Assembly: GCF_002940685.1 (NCBI RefSeq)
Contig: NZ_PNFP01000008.1
Location: forward strand, 186,001 to 250,000
From: Ensifer adhaerens
Lineage (GTDB): Bacteria; Pseudomonadota; Alphaproteobacteria; Rhizobiales; Rhizobiaceae
Direction: 5' to 3'
DNA length: 64,000 bases
Shown here: piece by piece, positions 1 through 8,423 of the stretch
How positions within the stretch are numbered: the first letter of the stretch is position 1
How the letters are laid out: every line of letters starts with the position of its first letter
The notes under the pieces: generated by a model
The model's database searches: none
What the model was told of the DNA's origin: nothing
What the model saw: only the letters and a program-made list of their open reading frames with translations
Program-made: the position numbers and the translations under genes

Positions 1-294
1 GTTCCGGGTTGCGTCATCAACGTCCGCCCGATCGGCGTGATGATGATGGAAGACAATTCCGGCCAGGACGAAAAGATCATCGCCGTTCCCTCGTCGCACC
101 TGACCAAGCGCTACGACAAGGTGCTCGAATACACCGACCTGCCGGAAATCACGCTGAAGCAGATCGAGCACTTCTTCGAGCACTACAAGGATCTGGAGCC
201 CGGCAAGTGGGTGAAGATTTTTGGCTGGAAGGACGCTTCCGTTGCAAGGGAGCTGATCAAGGAAGCCGTCGAGCGCGCCAAGGGCGCCAAGTAA
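1..294 (+). CDS. ppa: inorganic pyrophosphatase, C-terminal part
   Basis: The reading frame is open from the first base, so the gene begins before the window; 97 codons plus stop are visible. The residues match the C-terminal half of family I soluble pyrophosphatases (about 175 aa in full): PIGVMMMED followed by [10 protein letters not shown] and the C-terminal [15 protein letters not shown]. The enzyme hydrolyses pyrophosphate to two phosphates in the cytoplasm and so pulls biosynthetic reactions forward. It ends 3 bases before the stop of the convergent DUF167 gene, and its likely terminator lies inside that gene (333-370). The identification is secure; only the start is missing. Confidence 0.95.
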   Translation, partial: VPGCVINVRPIGVMMMEDNSGQDEKIIAVPSSHLTKRYDKVLEYTDLPEITLKQIEHFFEHYKDLEPGKWVKIFGWKDASVARELIKEAVERAKGAK

Positions 295-297
295 GCT

Positions 298-615
298 TTA
301 TCTGCCGACCAGTTCGGCAAGACGCCTCATCAAATCCTCCGGGTCGCCCTCGATCCGGAGGATTTTTTTTCGCTGTGTTTCGCCTGAGATGAGGGAGAGC
401 TTGGTCTTGGCAAGACCGAGCTTCTTGGCGAGGAAGGCAAGCAAGGCCTGGTTGGCCTTGCCCTTCTCCGGAACCGCGCTGACGCGCACCTTCAGATGTT
501 CGTCTCCGTCGGCAGCCGCTTCCAGGCCATCAATGGCATCGCGGCCGCCGTTCGGCGTCAGGCGCACCGTCAGGCGAACGTGGTCGCCGTGCGCGGTTGC
601 GGCCGGATTGGCCAT
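298..615 (-). CDS. DUF167 (YggU-like) family protein
   Basis: A 105-aa protein with the DUF167 pattern: an N-terminal strand VRLTVRLTPNGGRDAIDG, then LKVRVSAVPEKGKANQALLAFLAKKLG and VSLISGE-type residues (here LSLISGETQRKKILRI). The PEKGKAN core is the family hallmark. The biochemical role of the family is not established. The ATG at 615 was chosen because the longer frame upstream only overlaps yggT. The gene starts 2 bases after the yggT stop, so the two are probably co-transcribed, the usual yggT-yggU arrangement. It converges on ppa with 3 bases between stops, and ppa's terminator hairpin is embedded in its coding sequence. Confidence 0.85.
   Translation of the reverse strand: MANPAATAHGDHVRLTVRLTPNGGRDAIDGLEAAADGDEHLKVRVSAVPEKGKANQALLAFLAKKLGLAKTKLSLISGETQRKKILRIEGDPEDLMRRLAELVGR
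333..370 (+). terminator. intrinsic terminator of ppa inside the DUF167 gene
   Basis: A perfect 10-bp inverted repeat, AATCCTCCGG (333-342) and CCGGAGGATT (355-364), has a 12-base loop and is followed by T residues (363-370). Read on the plus strand it is a standard Rho-independent terminator about 40 bases after the ppa stop. It lies wholly within the opposite-strand DUF167 coding region. Confidence 0.75.
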
Positions 616-617
616 GG

Positions 618-941
618 TCAGCCGAGCAGGGCCGGCGCGATCGTGGTGTTGAGGAAGAGCTGGATGAAATAGAGGATCACCAGCACGACCAGCGGCGACA
701 GGTCGACGCCGCCCATATCGGGCAGGATGCGGCGGATCGGGCGGTAGAGCGGCTCGGTCAGCTGGTAGAGCGAGCGGCCGATCATGTTGATCGCCTGGTT
801 GTTCACGTTGATGACATTGAACGCGTAGAGCCAGGAAAAGATGGCCGATGCGATGACCAGAAACCACGCGATGTTGATGATGAAGTTCAAGGTGCCGATA
901 ACAGCAAGCATGCCGGTCTCCAAATCGTTATTGACAGACAT
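618..941 (-). CDS. YggT family membrane protein
   Basis: A 107-aa integral membrane protein with two hydrophobic segments: roughly residues 12-35 (LAVIGTLNFIINIAWFLVIA) and 82-103 (LSPLVVLVILYFIQLFLNTTI). Between them is the family motif, seen here as LTEPLYRPIRRILPDMGGVDLSP. YggT proteins sit in the inner membrane of bacteria and plastids. Roles in osmotic tolerance and cell division or thylakoid biogenesis have been proposed for relatives, but no molecular activity is established. The gene is followed after 2 bases by the DUF167 gene, a common pairing. It is divergent from the MFS gene at 1149. Confidence 0.9.
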   Translation of the reverse strand: MSVNNDLETGMLAVIGTLNFIINIAWFLVIASAIFSWLYAFNVINVNNQAINMIGRSLYQLTEPLYRPIRRILPDMGGVDLSPLVVLVILYFIQLFLNTTIAPALLG

Positions 942-1148
942 GTAGACATTGAGACCTAAACGAGCAAGTACGCCGGTTTATCGGGCGCGATCATGTTTAA
1001 CGTGTGACCGCTCGACAGTCGGTGCCGACGAATGCGCATCGCGATCCTTCAGAAGCGTTGCCTGCGCTTTGAATCTTGATGTTTCACCTGTCGTTATTGC
1101 AAGACCGCCGCGCCGTTTTTTGTGACCCGCCCTAGGAGCGACTTCCTC

Positions 1149-2390
1149 ATGTCCGCCGTCCATGCCTCGCATCGCTTTGCCGCCTTTCGGCATGTCGGCT
1201 ATCGTCGCTACTTCTTCTCGCGCTTCCTCGCCTATTTCGCGATCCAGATCATATCTGTCGCGGTCGGCTGGCAGATCTACGATCTGACGCGCGATCCGTT
1301 CGATCTCGGCCTGATCGGCCTCTTCCAGTTCCTGCCATCGCTGGTGCTGATCCTCGTCACCGGATCCGTAGCCGATCGCTACAACCGGCGCATGATCATG
1401 GGCGTCTGCATGGTCGTCAGCACGCTTTGTGCCGCAGCGCTTCTGATGTTGACCGTCACCGGATTGTTTTCGCCCTGGCCGGTCTATGCGGTTCTCGTCG
1501 TCTTCGGCATCGAGCGCGCGTTTCTTGCCCCTGCATCGCAATCGCTGGCGCCGAACCTCGTGCCGCCGGAAGACCTGCCCAATGCGATCGCCTGGAACTC
1601 GACTTCGTGGCAGACGGCGATGATCGTCGGTCCGGTGGCGGGCGGCCTGATCTATGCGCTCGGCGCGGTCTTCCCCTATGCCGTCGGCTTGTGCTTCTTC
1701 CTCGCTTCCGCATTCATGGTCTTTGCGATCCCGAAGCCGGCGACGCGCACAGCACCTTCGGCCCAGAGCTGGGAAACGATCACCGCCGGCTTCCGCTACA
1801 TCAAGGCGGAGAAGGTGGTGCTCGGCGCCATATCGCTCGATCTCTTTGCCGTTTTGCTCGGCGGCGCGGTGGCGCTGATGCCGGTGTTTGCCCGCGATAT
1901 CCTCGATCTCGGCCCTTGGGGTCTCGGGCTTTTGCGTGCTGCCCCTGGTATCGGTGCCGTCGGCATGGCTGTGTGGTTGGCGGCGCACCCGATCCGCCAT
2001 CGCGCCGGGTTCTACATGTTCATGGGCGTGGCGTTCTTCGGCCTTGGAACCGTGGTCTTCGGGCTTTCGGCGACGCCCTGGATCTCGATCGGGGCGCTCG
2101 TCGTCATGGGGGCAGCCGACATGATCTCGGTCTATGTGCGCGAGACTCTGATCACGCTCTGGACGCCGGACGAGCTGCGCGGCCGGGTCAATGCCGTCAA
2201 CATGGTCTTCATCGGTGCATCGAACGAGCTTGGCGAATTCCGCGCCGGCATGATGGCGTCCGGTTTCGGCGCGGTCTTTGCCGTCGTCTTCGGCGGCATG
2301 GGCACGCTGCTCGTATCAGGGCTTTGGGCGCTCGGCTTCCCGCAACTGCGCAAGATCGACACGCTCGACGTGCCCGAGCATCACAAGTAG
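1149..2390 (+). CDS. MFS transporter, DHA3/EntS-like exporter
   Basis: A 413-aa, very hydrophobic protein with about 12 membrane segments. The motif GSVADRYNRRMIMG between TM2 and TM3 is the MFS motif A, and the overall pattern (FRHVGYRRYFFSRFLAYFAIQIISVAVGWQIYDLT at the N terminus) resembles the enterobactin-exporter-like DHA3 group. It probably exports small molecules by proton antiport; the substrate cannot be read from sequence. The start at 1149 is preferred over an in-frame upstream codon at 1122 because AGGAGCGA lies about 8 bases upstream and the protein then begins just before TM1. It stands alone, divergent from yggT and convergent with the amidotransferase gene. Confidence 0.85.
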   Translation: MSAVHASHRFAAFRHVGYRRYFFSRFLAYFAIQIISVAVGWQIYDLTRDPFDLGLIGLFQFLPSLVLILVTGSVADRYNRRMIMGVCMVVSTLCAAALLMLTVTGLFSPWPVYAVLVVFGIERAFLAPASQSLAPNLVPPEDLPNAIAWNSTSWQTAMIVGPVAGGLIYALGAVFPYAVGLCFFLASAFMVFAIPKPATRTAPSAQSWETITAGFRYIKAEKVVLGAISLDLFAVLLGGAVALMPVFARDILDLGPWGLGLLRAAPGIGAVGMAVWLAAHPIRHRAGFYMFMGVAFFGLGTVVFGLSATPWISIGALVVMGAADMISVYVRETLITLWTPDELRGRVNAVNMVFIGASNELGEFRAGMMASGFGAVFAVVFGGMGTLLVSGLWALGFPQLRKIDTLDVPEHHK

Positions 2391-2412
2391 TCCTGCGGCG
2401 GCGTACGGTGCG

Positions 2413-3153
2413 CTACACGCGCCCCGCCGTTGCTTCCGGCCGCTCATCGCGCAGGAAGATCAGTTCCAGGAAATTCTCCATCCAGGTTCGCAGCGGGCCG
2501 TCATGCTGCATGCGGCCGTCGAGATGCGCCTTGCCGATCTGCGCGCCCGGCAGTTCGAAGCGATGGGCGCCATGCACCACCCAGCGGTGCATCATCGCGC
2601 GGGTCAGTTCACCATGGAACTGGATGCCCCAGGCATTGTCGCCATAGCGGAACGCCTGGTTGGGATAGGTGTCGCCGGTTGCCAAGAGCTCGGCGCCGGA
2701 AGGCAGGTCGAAGCCTTCGCGATGGAAATGGTAGACCATGGCCGGCCAATCCATCAGCGCCTTTCCGGCTTCGGTCGGAACCAGCGGGTACCAGCCGATT
2801 TCGGTCATGCCCTCATGATGCGGCGCGACGGAGCCGCCGAGGTTGCGCGCCAGCATCTGCGCGCCGAGGCAGATGCCGAGATAGGGTTTGTTTTCCTTGA
2901 GCGGCACGGACAGCCAGTCGATCTCGCGGCGGACGAACTCTTCCTCGTCGTTGGCGCTCATCGGGCCGCCGAACACGATCGTGCCGCTATGCCGTTCCAG
3001 CGTCTCCGGCAGATCGTCGCCAAGCGCCGGGCGACGGATGTCGAGCCCGAAACCCTTCTGCTCGAGAATCTGGCCGACGCGGCCGGCGCTCGACCGCTCC
3101 TGATGCAAGATGATCAGGACGGGCTTTCGGGCGCTGTCGTCGGGTATCGGCAT
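2413..3153 (-). CDS. class I glutamine amidotransferase-like protein
   Basis: A 246-aa stand-alone GATase1 domain of the GMP-synthase-subunit-like (COG0518) type. The nucleophile elbow GICLGAQ puts the catalytic Cys at residue 95; the partner His and Glu are in GIQFHGE (H180, E182). FGGPMSA near residue 62 is also typical. Such proteins release ammonia from glutamine for a partner, or act as gamma-glutamyl hydrolases; no synthetase partner is nearby, so the substrate is unknown. The gene starts one base after the stop of the TerB-like gene, so translation is probably coupled. It is the last gene of the hemC-hemD-mic60-hemY run. Confidence 0.85.
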   Translation of the reverse strand: MPIPDDSARKPVLIILHQERSSAGRVGQILEQKGFGLDIRRPALGDDLPETLERHSGTIVFGGPMSANDEEEFVRREIDWLSVPLKENKPYLGICLGAQMLARNLGGSVAPHHEGMTEIGWYPLVPTEAGKALMDWPAMVYHFHREGFDLPSGAELLATGDTYPNQAFRYGDNAWGIQFHGELTRAMMHRWVVHGAHRFELPGAQIGKAHLDGRMQHDGPLRTWMENFLELIFLRDERPEATAGRV

Positions 3154-3154
3154 T

Positions 3155-3637
3155 TCAGCTTTCCTGTTGCGGCTCGGCTTCCTCGACCCTGTCGCTTCTG
3201 GCCGCCGCCTCCTGGCGCTGCAGCACCCGGTCGCGGCCGGAGACGCCGAGCAGATCGGCGATGCGCCAGATCACGTGATCTTCCATCTCGCTGCGCTCGC
3301 CGTCGGCATAGACGACATCCCACAGCATGCCCACGAGTTCGATGCGTTGCTCCTCGTCGAGGTGGCGCTTGAGCTCGGCGGTGAACTGATAGAAGTCGAT
3401 CGCTTCGCTTTCGGCAGTTTCGCCGGCCTCGATCAGTGCCGCCAAGGAGGCATCGTCGAGCCTGTAATGCTCCTTGATGACCTTTCGCATCTTGCGCCGC
3501 TCGGACGCGAGGATCCGGCCATCGGCCTCCATCACCTGAAAACAGAGGGCGATGACGGCCACGCGCGGATCGCCGTGCTCTATCCGCTTCGCCGGGCCGG
3601 TCAGGCCATCGAGAAACGTCCGTAAGCGTTCAAACAT
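3155..3637 (-). CDS. TerB-like (tellurite resistance) family protein
   Basis: A 160-aa, mostly helical, acidic protein. It shows the duplicated TerB-type pattern: DPRVAVIALCFQVMEADGRILASERRKMRKVI in the first half and WDVVYADGERSEMEDHVIWRIADLLGVS in the second, each with an ADG acidic turn that in TerB domains can bind divalent metal. The tail after residue 138 is charged and low in complexity. Stand-alone TerB proteins of this type in Alphaproteobacteria have no proven role. The start at the ATG at 3637 follows hemY by 26 bases; an in-frame GTG four codons upstream is possible. It is likely co-transcribed with hemY and the downstream amidotransferase. Confidence 0.8.
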   Translation of the reverse strand: MFERLRTFLDGLTGPAKRIEHGDPRVAVIALCFQVMEADGRILASERRKMRKVIKEHYRLDDASLAALIEAGETAESEAIDFYQFTAELKRHLDEEQRIELVGMLWDVVYADGERSEMEDHVIWRIADLLGVSGRDRVLQRQEAAARSDRVEEAEPQQES

Positions 3638-3663
3638 GTATTTTGCCACAGCCCCTTGAGAAC

Positions 3664-5313
3664 TCAGAACAATCGAAAGTTCGTCTTTTCCGGCGCCTTC
3701 TCGCTGCCGGCCGGATCGCGCACGCCGGGGTCGTCCGGCGGCCGCCCGAAGAAGGGATCGGGCATATGCTCGCCGTTCGCAACCTCTTCTTTCTCCGTCT
3801 TGTTGACCGGGGGCTTGTCGGCGATCGGCTCCGGCGCCTTGCGCTCGGCGACCTTGATCGGCTGCGGTTGCGGACGCGGCTCCTCGCGCTCGGCCTCCAG
3901 GATCACCGGCGTCTCGCTGCGCCGGGCCGTGGGTGCGGGCTCGTGCACATGTGCTTCCACCACGGCGGGCAGGCTGCGGATCGCCTCGTCGGCCGTGGAC
4001 TGGTCGTGGTCGACGGTGGCCGAAAGCGTATGTGGCGGCGCTTGCCATTCGAAGGCGTCGAGCCGGCCGCTCACCGGCGAGACCGGCAGCCAGGTCGGCG
4101 AGGTCACGCCGTCGGCGGTCCAGGCCGGATCGCGCGGGCTCTTCAGCGCCTGCGCCATCCAGTGGCGGATGCGGCCTTCGTCGCCGGTGTCGGCCTCCTC
4201 GATGTCGGCAAGCAGCAGGAAGATGCTCTCGGTCGGATCGAGTCTCGCAGCCGCCTCCGCCTTGGTGCGGGCGAGAAGCAGTTCGCGCGCTTCGAGGGCA
4301 GCTTCGGCGACGGCCGCCATCGCCACGGCATTGTTGGGTTTCAGGGCTTCGAGCTTGCGCGCGCGTTTCAGCCGATCGACGGCGGTGTCGCCGCCGCGGG
4401 CGCGCACGTAGAGCCGTGCCACGTCCGGATGCGGCTCTTGCTTCCAGTTCTTTTCGAGGATCGAGGTGCCCTTGCGCAGGTTGTCTTCGCGAAACAGCGC
4501 CTTGGCGGCCGTCAGCGCCGCCGGCACCAGATGTTCGTCGAGCTTCAGCGCCGAAAGCGCATCGTCGCGGGCACCCTTCACGTCGCCTTCGAGCTTCGTC
4601 ATGGCGCGCGCCGTCAGCAACACGGCCTTCTTGCGGTCGGCTTCCTTGCGGTCGACCACATGGGCCACACGGCTCTGGTCGAGGAGCCGCAGCGCATCGT
4701 CCCATTGTCCCGCCTGGCTCTGGCTGTCGAGCGTCGCAAGGGCTGCCCACGGAAGATGCGGCGCCTTTTCCGCGGCGCGCTCGGCATATTGCCGGGCGGC
4801 CTCGTGCGCGCCAAGGCGCTTGGCTTCGAGATAGAGGCCGCGGAGCCCGAGCTCGCGGGTCTCCGGATCGTCGGCCATCATCTCGAACTTGCGGCGCGCG
4901 TCGTCGTACTTTCCTTCGATCAGCGCGGTCTGGGCTTCGAGCAGGTGGATCAGCGGCTCCTGGTCGGCGCTGATCAGGCCACGGGTGCGGGCAGTCATCT
5001 TGCGGGCGAGATTGGCGTCGCCGGCGCCGGCGGCGATCAGGCCGGTCGAAAGCGCCTGGTAGCCGCGGTCGCGCTTGCGGGCGCGGAAGTAGCGAGTGAC
5101 CGTGTGCGGCGAGAGCCAGATGGTGCGCACCAGCCAGACGACGATCAGCACTGCGGCGATCAGCGAGATCAGCAGCGACGCGGCACGCATCAGGCTCATC
5201 TCGATCAGCTGACCCTGCCAGACGACGGAGAGTTCACCGGGGCGGTCGGCAAGCCAGGCGAAGCCGAGGCCGAGACCAAGCACGATCAGGATGAAAATCA
5301 GAATACGGATCAT
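3664..5313 (-). CDS. hemY: HemY-N domain TPR membrane protein
   Basis: A 549-aa inner-membrane protein. Two N-terminal membrane segments (about residues 2-20 and 42-64) flank LADRPGELSVVWQGQLIEMS, the proteobacterial HemY_N signature. A long helical TPR-like region follows (about 100-400), then a Pro/Glu/Ala-rich disordered tail ending in FRLF. Despite its name this family is not the Gram-positive protoporphyrinogen oxidase HemY; it is a heme-operon protein thought to organise heme-synthesis enzymes at the membrane. The ATG at 5313 is used because the frame further upstream overlaps mic60. The gene lies 11 bases after the mic60 stop in the hemC-hemD-mic60-hemY run. Confidence 0.88.
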   Translation of the reverse strand: MIRILIFILIVLGLGLGFAWLADRPGELSVVWQGQLIEMSLMRAASLLISLIAAVLIVVWLVRTIWLSPHTVTRYFRARKRDRGYQALSTGLIAAGAGDANLARKMTARTRGLISADQEPLIHLLEAQTALIEGKYDDARRKFEMMADDPETRELGLRGLYLEAKRLGAHEAARQYAERAAEKAPHLPWAALATLDSQSQAGQWDDALRLLDQSRVAHVVDRKEADRKKAVLLTARAMTKLEGDVKGARDDALSALKLDEHLVPAALTAAKALFREDNLRKGTSILEKNWKQEPHPDVARLYVRARGGDTAVDRLKRARKLEALKPNNAVAMAAVAEAALEARELLLARTKAEAAARLDPTESIFLLLADIEEADTGDEGRIRHWMAQALKSPRDPAWTADGVTSPTWLPVSPVSGRLDAFEWQAPPHTLSATVDHDQSTADEAIRSLPAVVEAHVHEPAPTARRSETPVILEAEREEPRPQPQPIKVAERKAPEPIADKPPVNKTEKEEVANGEHMPDPFFGRPPDDPGVRDPAGSEKAPEKTNFRLF

Positions 5314-5324
5314 ATCTGGTTCCC

Positions 5325-6599
5325 TTAGCCCTCTGACTTCGCCATCGTTGCGGCGACGGCGGCATCGATCGCGGCTTCGACGCGCAAACGCTGGTCGAGC
5401 CTGGCCTTGAAAGCCTCGCCCGCCGGCTTGGCGGCGTCGGGCAGGCCATTCCATTCGAGAGCGGCGCCCTTGAGGTCGCCGTTGTTCAGCTTGTCCTCGA
5501 TCCGGGCGATGACGGCTTCCGGCGTTTCACCTTCGACGCTGCCGACGGGACGCACGCGGATGCCGGACATGGCGCTCGACACCAGCCGATCGAAGATGCC
5601 TTCGTTCGGATCGGGCTGGTTGAGAGCGTCGAGCATGGCGTCGGCAGTCCCAGGGAATTCGCGGCGCAGGTCGGTGCGGGTCGGCACGCCGACCTGGGCG
5701 TCCTGGGCGAGAGCGGCGACCGTCTGCTCGTCCGGTGCGATGCTGCGCAGCGCGTCGAGTTCGGCGAGGAAAGGCCCGCCGCGATCGATCGCCGACTTCA
5801 GCGCCGTAACGGCGACGGCCTTGGCCATCTGGATGTCGTTAACCGGTTCGTTGAGCTTCTGCTCGGCGGTTTCGATGCGGGTGGTGAGTTCCGCTTTCTC
5901 AGCACTTGCCGCCTGTTGCGCGTCGGCAAGCGCCGTCTTCAGGCCTGCAAGCTCCTTGGTGAGGTTGTCGATTTCCGCCTTCAGGGTTTCGACCTCGGCA
6001 CCCGGCACGCCGTTCGCGACCGGCTGGGAGGCGGACTGTTCGAGTGCTGCGATGCGGCCTTCGAGCGCGGTGTTGTCGACGACGGCCGCAGGCGTGGGCA
6101 GGGCGGCGATCTGGTCGCGGAGCGCCTGCAGCTCGCCGGAAATGTTCTGCTCGACGCCACGGTCGGGCCCGAGACCGGGGATGAAACCGGCATATTGCAG
6201 GCCGCCGAAGCCGAGCAGCGTCACGAGGCCGCCGACGATGCCGGCCGCAAGCGCGCCGGAGTTCGATACGGGCTTCTGTGACGGTGCCGGTTCCGGCTCG
6301 CGGGTCGTGTGCGGCGGCTCTTCGTCAAAGACGGCTGCGGCCGCGTCTGCTGCCGCATCGGCGCGCTGCTCCTCGATTTCCTCCTCCAGGCGGGAGCCGG
6401 CGACGCTGTCGTCGCTGCGGTCCGTAACCGGATCATCCGCCTCGGGGTTTTTCGTGGTGCTTTCGGTCGCAGCGTCTGCCACCGTCTCGCCGGTTGCCTC
6501 CGGCTCAGCCGGTTCCGCAACGGTTTTTTCCGCTTCGAGGTCGATCGTCAGCGGTTCCTTCTCGGACTTCGAGCGGCGCGGCGGGTTTTCCGATACCAT
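5325..6599 (-). CDS. mic60: alphaproteobacterial Mic60 / mitofilin-family protein
   Basis: A 424-aa protein with the Mic60 layout: an acidic, Glu/Ala/Thr-rich N terminus (1-110), one membrane segment around 115-137 (ALAAGIVGGLVTLLGFGGL), a coiled-coil region with heptad Leu/Ala/Glu (about 150-260) and a helical C-terminal mitofilin domain. Alphaproteobacterial Mic60 (orf52, COG4223) is known from comparative work to sit in the heme operon, as here between hemD and hemY, and is homologous to the mitochondrial cristae-junction protein. In rhizobia, which lack elaborate intracytoplasmic membranes, it probably shapes or tethers the envelope. AAGAGG lies about 6 bases before the ATG at 6599. Confidence 0.85.
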   Translation of the reverse strand: MVSENPPRRSKSEKEPLTIDLEAEKTVAEPAEPEATGETVADAATESTTKNPEADDPVTDRSDDSVAGSRLEEEIEEQRADAAADAAAAVFDEEPPHTTREPEPAPSQKPVSNSGALAAGIVGGLVTLLGFGGLQYAGFIPGLGPDRGVEQNISGELQALRDQIAALPTPAAVVDNTALEGRIAALEQSASQPVANGVPGAEVETLKAEIDNLTKELAGLKTALADAQQAASAEKAELTTRIETAEQKLNEPVNDIQMAKAVAVTALKSAIDRGGPFLAELDALRSIAPDEQTVAALAQDAQVGVPTRTDLRREFPGTADAMLDALNQPDPNEGIFDRLVSSAMSGIRVRPVGSVEGETPEAVIARIEDKLNNGDLKGAALEWNGLPDAAKPAGEAFKARLDQRLRVEAAIDAAVAATMAKSEG

Positions 6600-6701
6600 G
6601 GTGACCTCTTACCGTTGGTGCCTGTCGGCTCTTCCTTCAAACCTAGTCAGCCGGAACGATGAGGGAAAGCCCCTCCGTTCCGTTTTTGGATGAATTCGAC
6701 G

Positions 6702-7415
6702 TTAGAGAAGGCTGATAAGGCTGTCTTCATCGGGCCTTGCGGCGGTCTCCGCCGCCACCCCATCCGGCAGCGCCTCGGCAACCGCAGGGCTGAGGCAGAG
6801 GTACCGGGCGGCAAAGGAAGCGGGATCGATACCGGCCTCAGCCAGGATGCGAACAAGCTGACGCGCTGTCTCCCGCGAGTATAAAAGCACGGCATCGGGA
6901 TGGCCGGTCCCCCGCAGGTCTTCGACCGCGGCGCGCGGGTGGACGATCGACTCCATGCGGTAGCATTCGACGGTTCTGTGCTCGATGCCGCGTTGGCTCA
7001 GGCCCTTTTCCAGTCCCTCGGAGCGTGGCGTCCCCGCCAGGTAGAGCAGGGGAAGCGGCGGCGGTGTGTCCAGGGTCGCGCCGATCAGTTCGGCCAGGGA
7101 TTCGCCGGTGCCGGCCGCGATGCGCAGATCGGTGAAGCCGGACGCGGCAGCGGCTTGTGCCGTCGCGTCGCCGACGCAGAAGCATGGGGTCGTCAGGTGC
7201 CGTGCCAGGTCCGCACCTGACGAGGTAAGCACCCTTACCGCCTCGGCACTGGTCAGAACGATGGCCGCATGCGGCGTCTCGAGTGCGGCGATGGCGGCGG
7301 TTGCAAGGTGTTCTGCCCGCATCAGCGGCAGCAGGATCGGCCGGTGGCCGGCGGCCGCCAGCCGGCGTGCGGTCGCCTCGGCGGCGGGAAGCGGCCGGGT
7401 GACGAGCACGCGCAT
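6702..7415 (-). CDS. hemD: uroporphyrinogen-III synthase
   Basis: A 237-aa HemD-type protein beginning MRVLVTRPLPAAEATARRL, the usual first strand and helix of the family, with ILTSAEAVRVL-like (here IVLTSAEAVRVL) and LLYLAGTPRSEGLEKGL segments of the two-domain fold. It cyclises hydroxymethylbilane with inversion of ring D to give uroporphyrinogen III, the branch point to heme, siroheme and cobalamin. HemD proteins are poorly conserved, so context matters: it begins 4 bases after the hemC stop. The ATG at 7415 starts right at the conserved domain; longer in-frame sequence overlaps hemC. A 102-base gap separates it from mic60. Confidence 0.93.
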   Translation of the reverse strand: MRVLVTRPLPAAEATARRLAAAGHRPILLPLMRAEHLATAAIAALETPHAAIVLTSAEAVRVLTSSGADLARHLTTPCFCVGDATAQAAAASGFTDLRIAAGTGESLAELIGATLDTPPPLPLLYLAGTPRSEGLEKGLSQRGIEHRTVECYRMESIVHPRAAVEDLRGTGHPDAVLLYSRETARQLVRILAEAGIDPASFAARYLCLSPAVAEALPDGVAAETAARPDEDSLISLL

Positions 7416-7419
7416 GGCT

Positions 7420-8349
7420 TCACGTCCAGCTTGCGAAGAAGCCGGGGCCGGCCTTGGCGCGGATCTCTTCGCCGGCTTTCTGCCCGAGCGCTTCGGCATC
7501 GGTGGCCTTGCCCTCGATGGTGACGCGATGATGGGTCTGGCCGTCGGGCGTGAGGATCATGCCGGAGAAGCTGAGACGGGTGCCGTCCGAGGTGGCGAGG
7601 CCGGCGATCGGCGTGCGGCACGAGCCGTCAAGCGTCGCGAGAAAACCGCGCTCGCAGGCGACCGCCTCGTGCGTGCGCGCATCGTCGATGGCGGCAAGCA
7701 GATCGTTGATGCGGCTGTCGCCGATCCGGCTCTCGATGCAGATCGCGCCTTGCGCCGGGGCTGGCGGGAAATCCGTGGGGTCGAGCAGTTCGGTCGGGAC
7801 ATCGGTCATGCCAAGACGCTTCAGGCCGGCATAGGCGAGCAGGGTCGCATCGACCTGGCCCTCCGCAAGCTTTCGAAGCCGCGTTTCCACCTGGCCGCGA
7901 TAGGTGATGACGTTGATATCCGGACGCAGCCGGCGGATCAGCGCCTGGCGCCGCAGCGACGAGGAGCCGACGGTGACGCCCTGTGGCAGTTCCATCAGTT
8001 TTTTAGCCGTCCTGCCGATGAAGGCGTCGCGAATGTCCTCGCGCGGCAGGAAGGCGGAAAGACAGAGACCGTCAGGCAGCTTCGTCGGCATGTCCTTGGA
8101 CGAATGCACGGCGAAATCGAGTTCGCCCGACAGCAATTGCTGCTCGATCTCTTCGGTAAAAAGGCCCTTGCCGCCGATCTCGGCGAGCGAGCGGTCGGTG
8201 ATGCGGTCGCCCTTGGTCGAGAGGATGACGACCTCGAACATTTCCGGCGCCAGACCATGCGCCGCTGCGAGGCGATCGCGCGTTTCATGGGCTTGAGCGA
8301 GCGCCAGCGGGCTGCCGCGCGTGCCGATCCGGAAAGGTTTTGTTTGCAT
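7420..8349 (-). CDS. hemC: hydroxymethylbilane synthase (porphobilinogen deaminase)
   Basis: A 309-aa protein of normal HemC length. It contains [13 protein letters not shown] at the N terminus, VHSSKDMPT (about 81-89), GSSSLRRQ (128-135) and [11 protein letters not shown], in which Cys244 carries the dipyrromethane cofactor. The enzyme condenses four porphobilinogens into hydroxymethylbilane in the cytoplasm. An in-frame TTG precedes the ATG at 8349 by one codon; the ATG is preferred. This is the first gene of the minus-strand hem operon and is divergent from tsaD across 74 bases that must hold both promoters. Confidence 0.97.
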   Translation of the reverse strand: MQTKPFRIGTRGSPLALAQAHETRDRLAAAHGLAPEMFEVVILSTKGDRITDRSLAEIGGKGLFTEEIEQQLLSGELDFAVHSSKDMPTKLPDGLCLSAFLPREDIRDAFIGRTAKKLMELPQGVTVGSSSLRRQALIRRLRPDINVITYRGQVETRLRKLAEGQVDATLLAYAGLKRLGMTDVPTELLDPTDFPPAPAQGAICIESRIGDSRINDLLAAIDDARTHEAVACERGFLATLDGSCRTPIAGLATSDGTRLSFSGMILTPDGQTHHRVTIEGKATDAEALGQKAGEEIRAKAGPGFFASWT

Positions 8350-8423
8350 CAAAGGCTATCCATTGTTACCGGAGTTCCGTGTACCCACCTTTCGGTGCGA
8401 CCGCAATCTTTGAGTAGTTCCTG

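Noticed and set aside
3664-5313. Reading hemY as a protoporphyrinogen oxidase
   Set aside because: The protein has HemY_N membrane segments and TPR-like helices, but no FAD-binding Rossmann motif, so it is not the Gram-positive enzyme of the same name.
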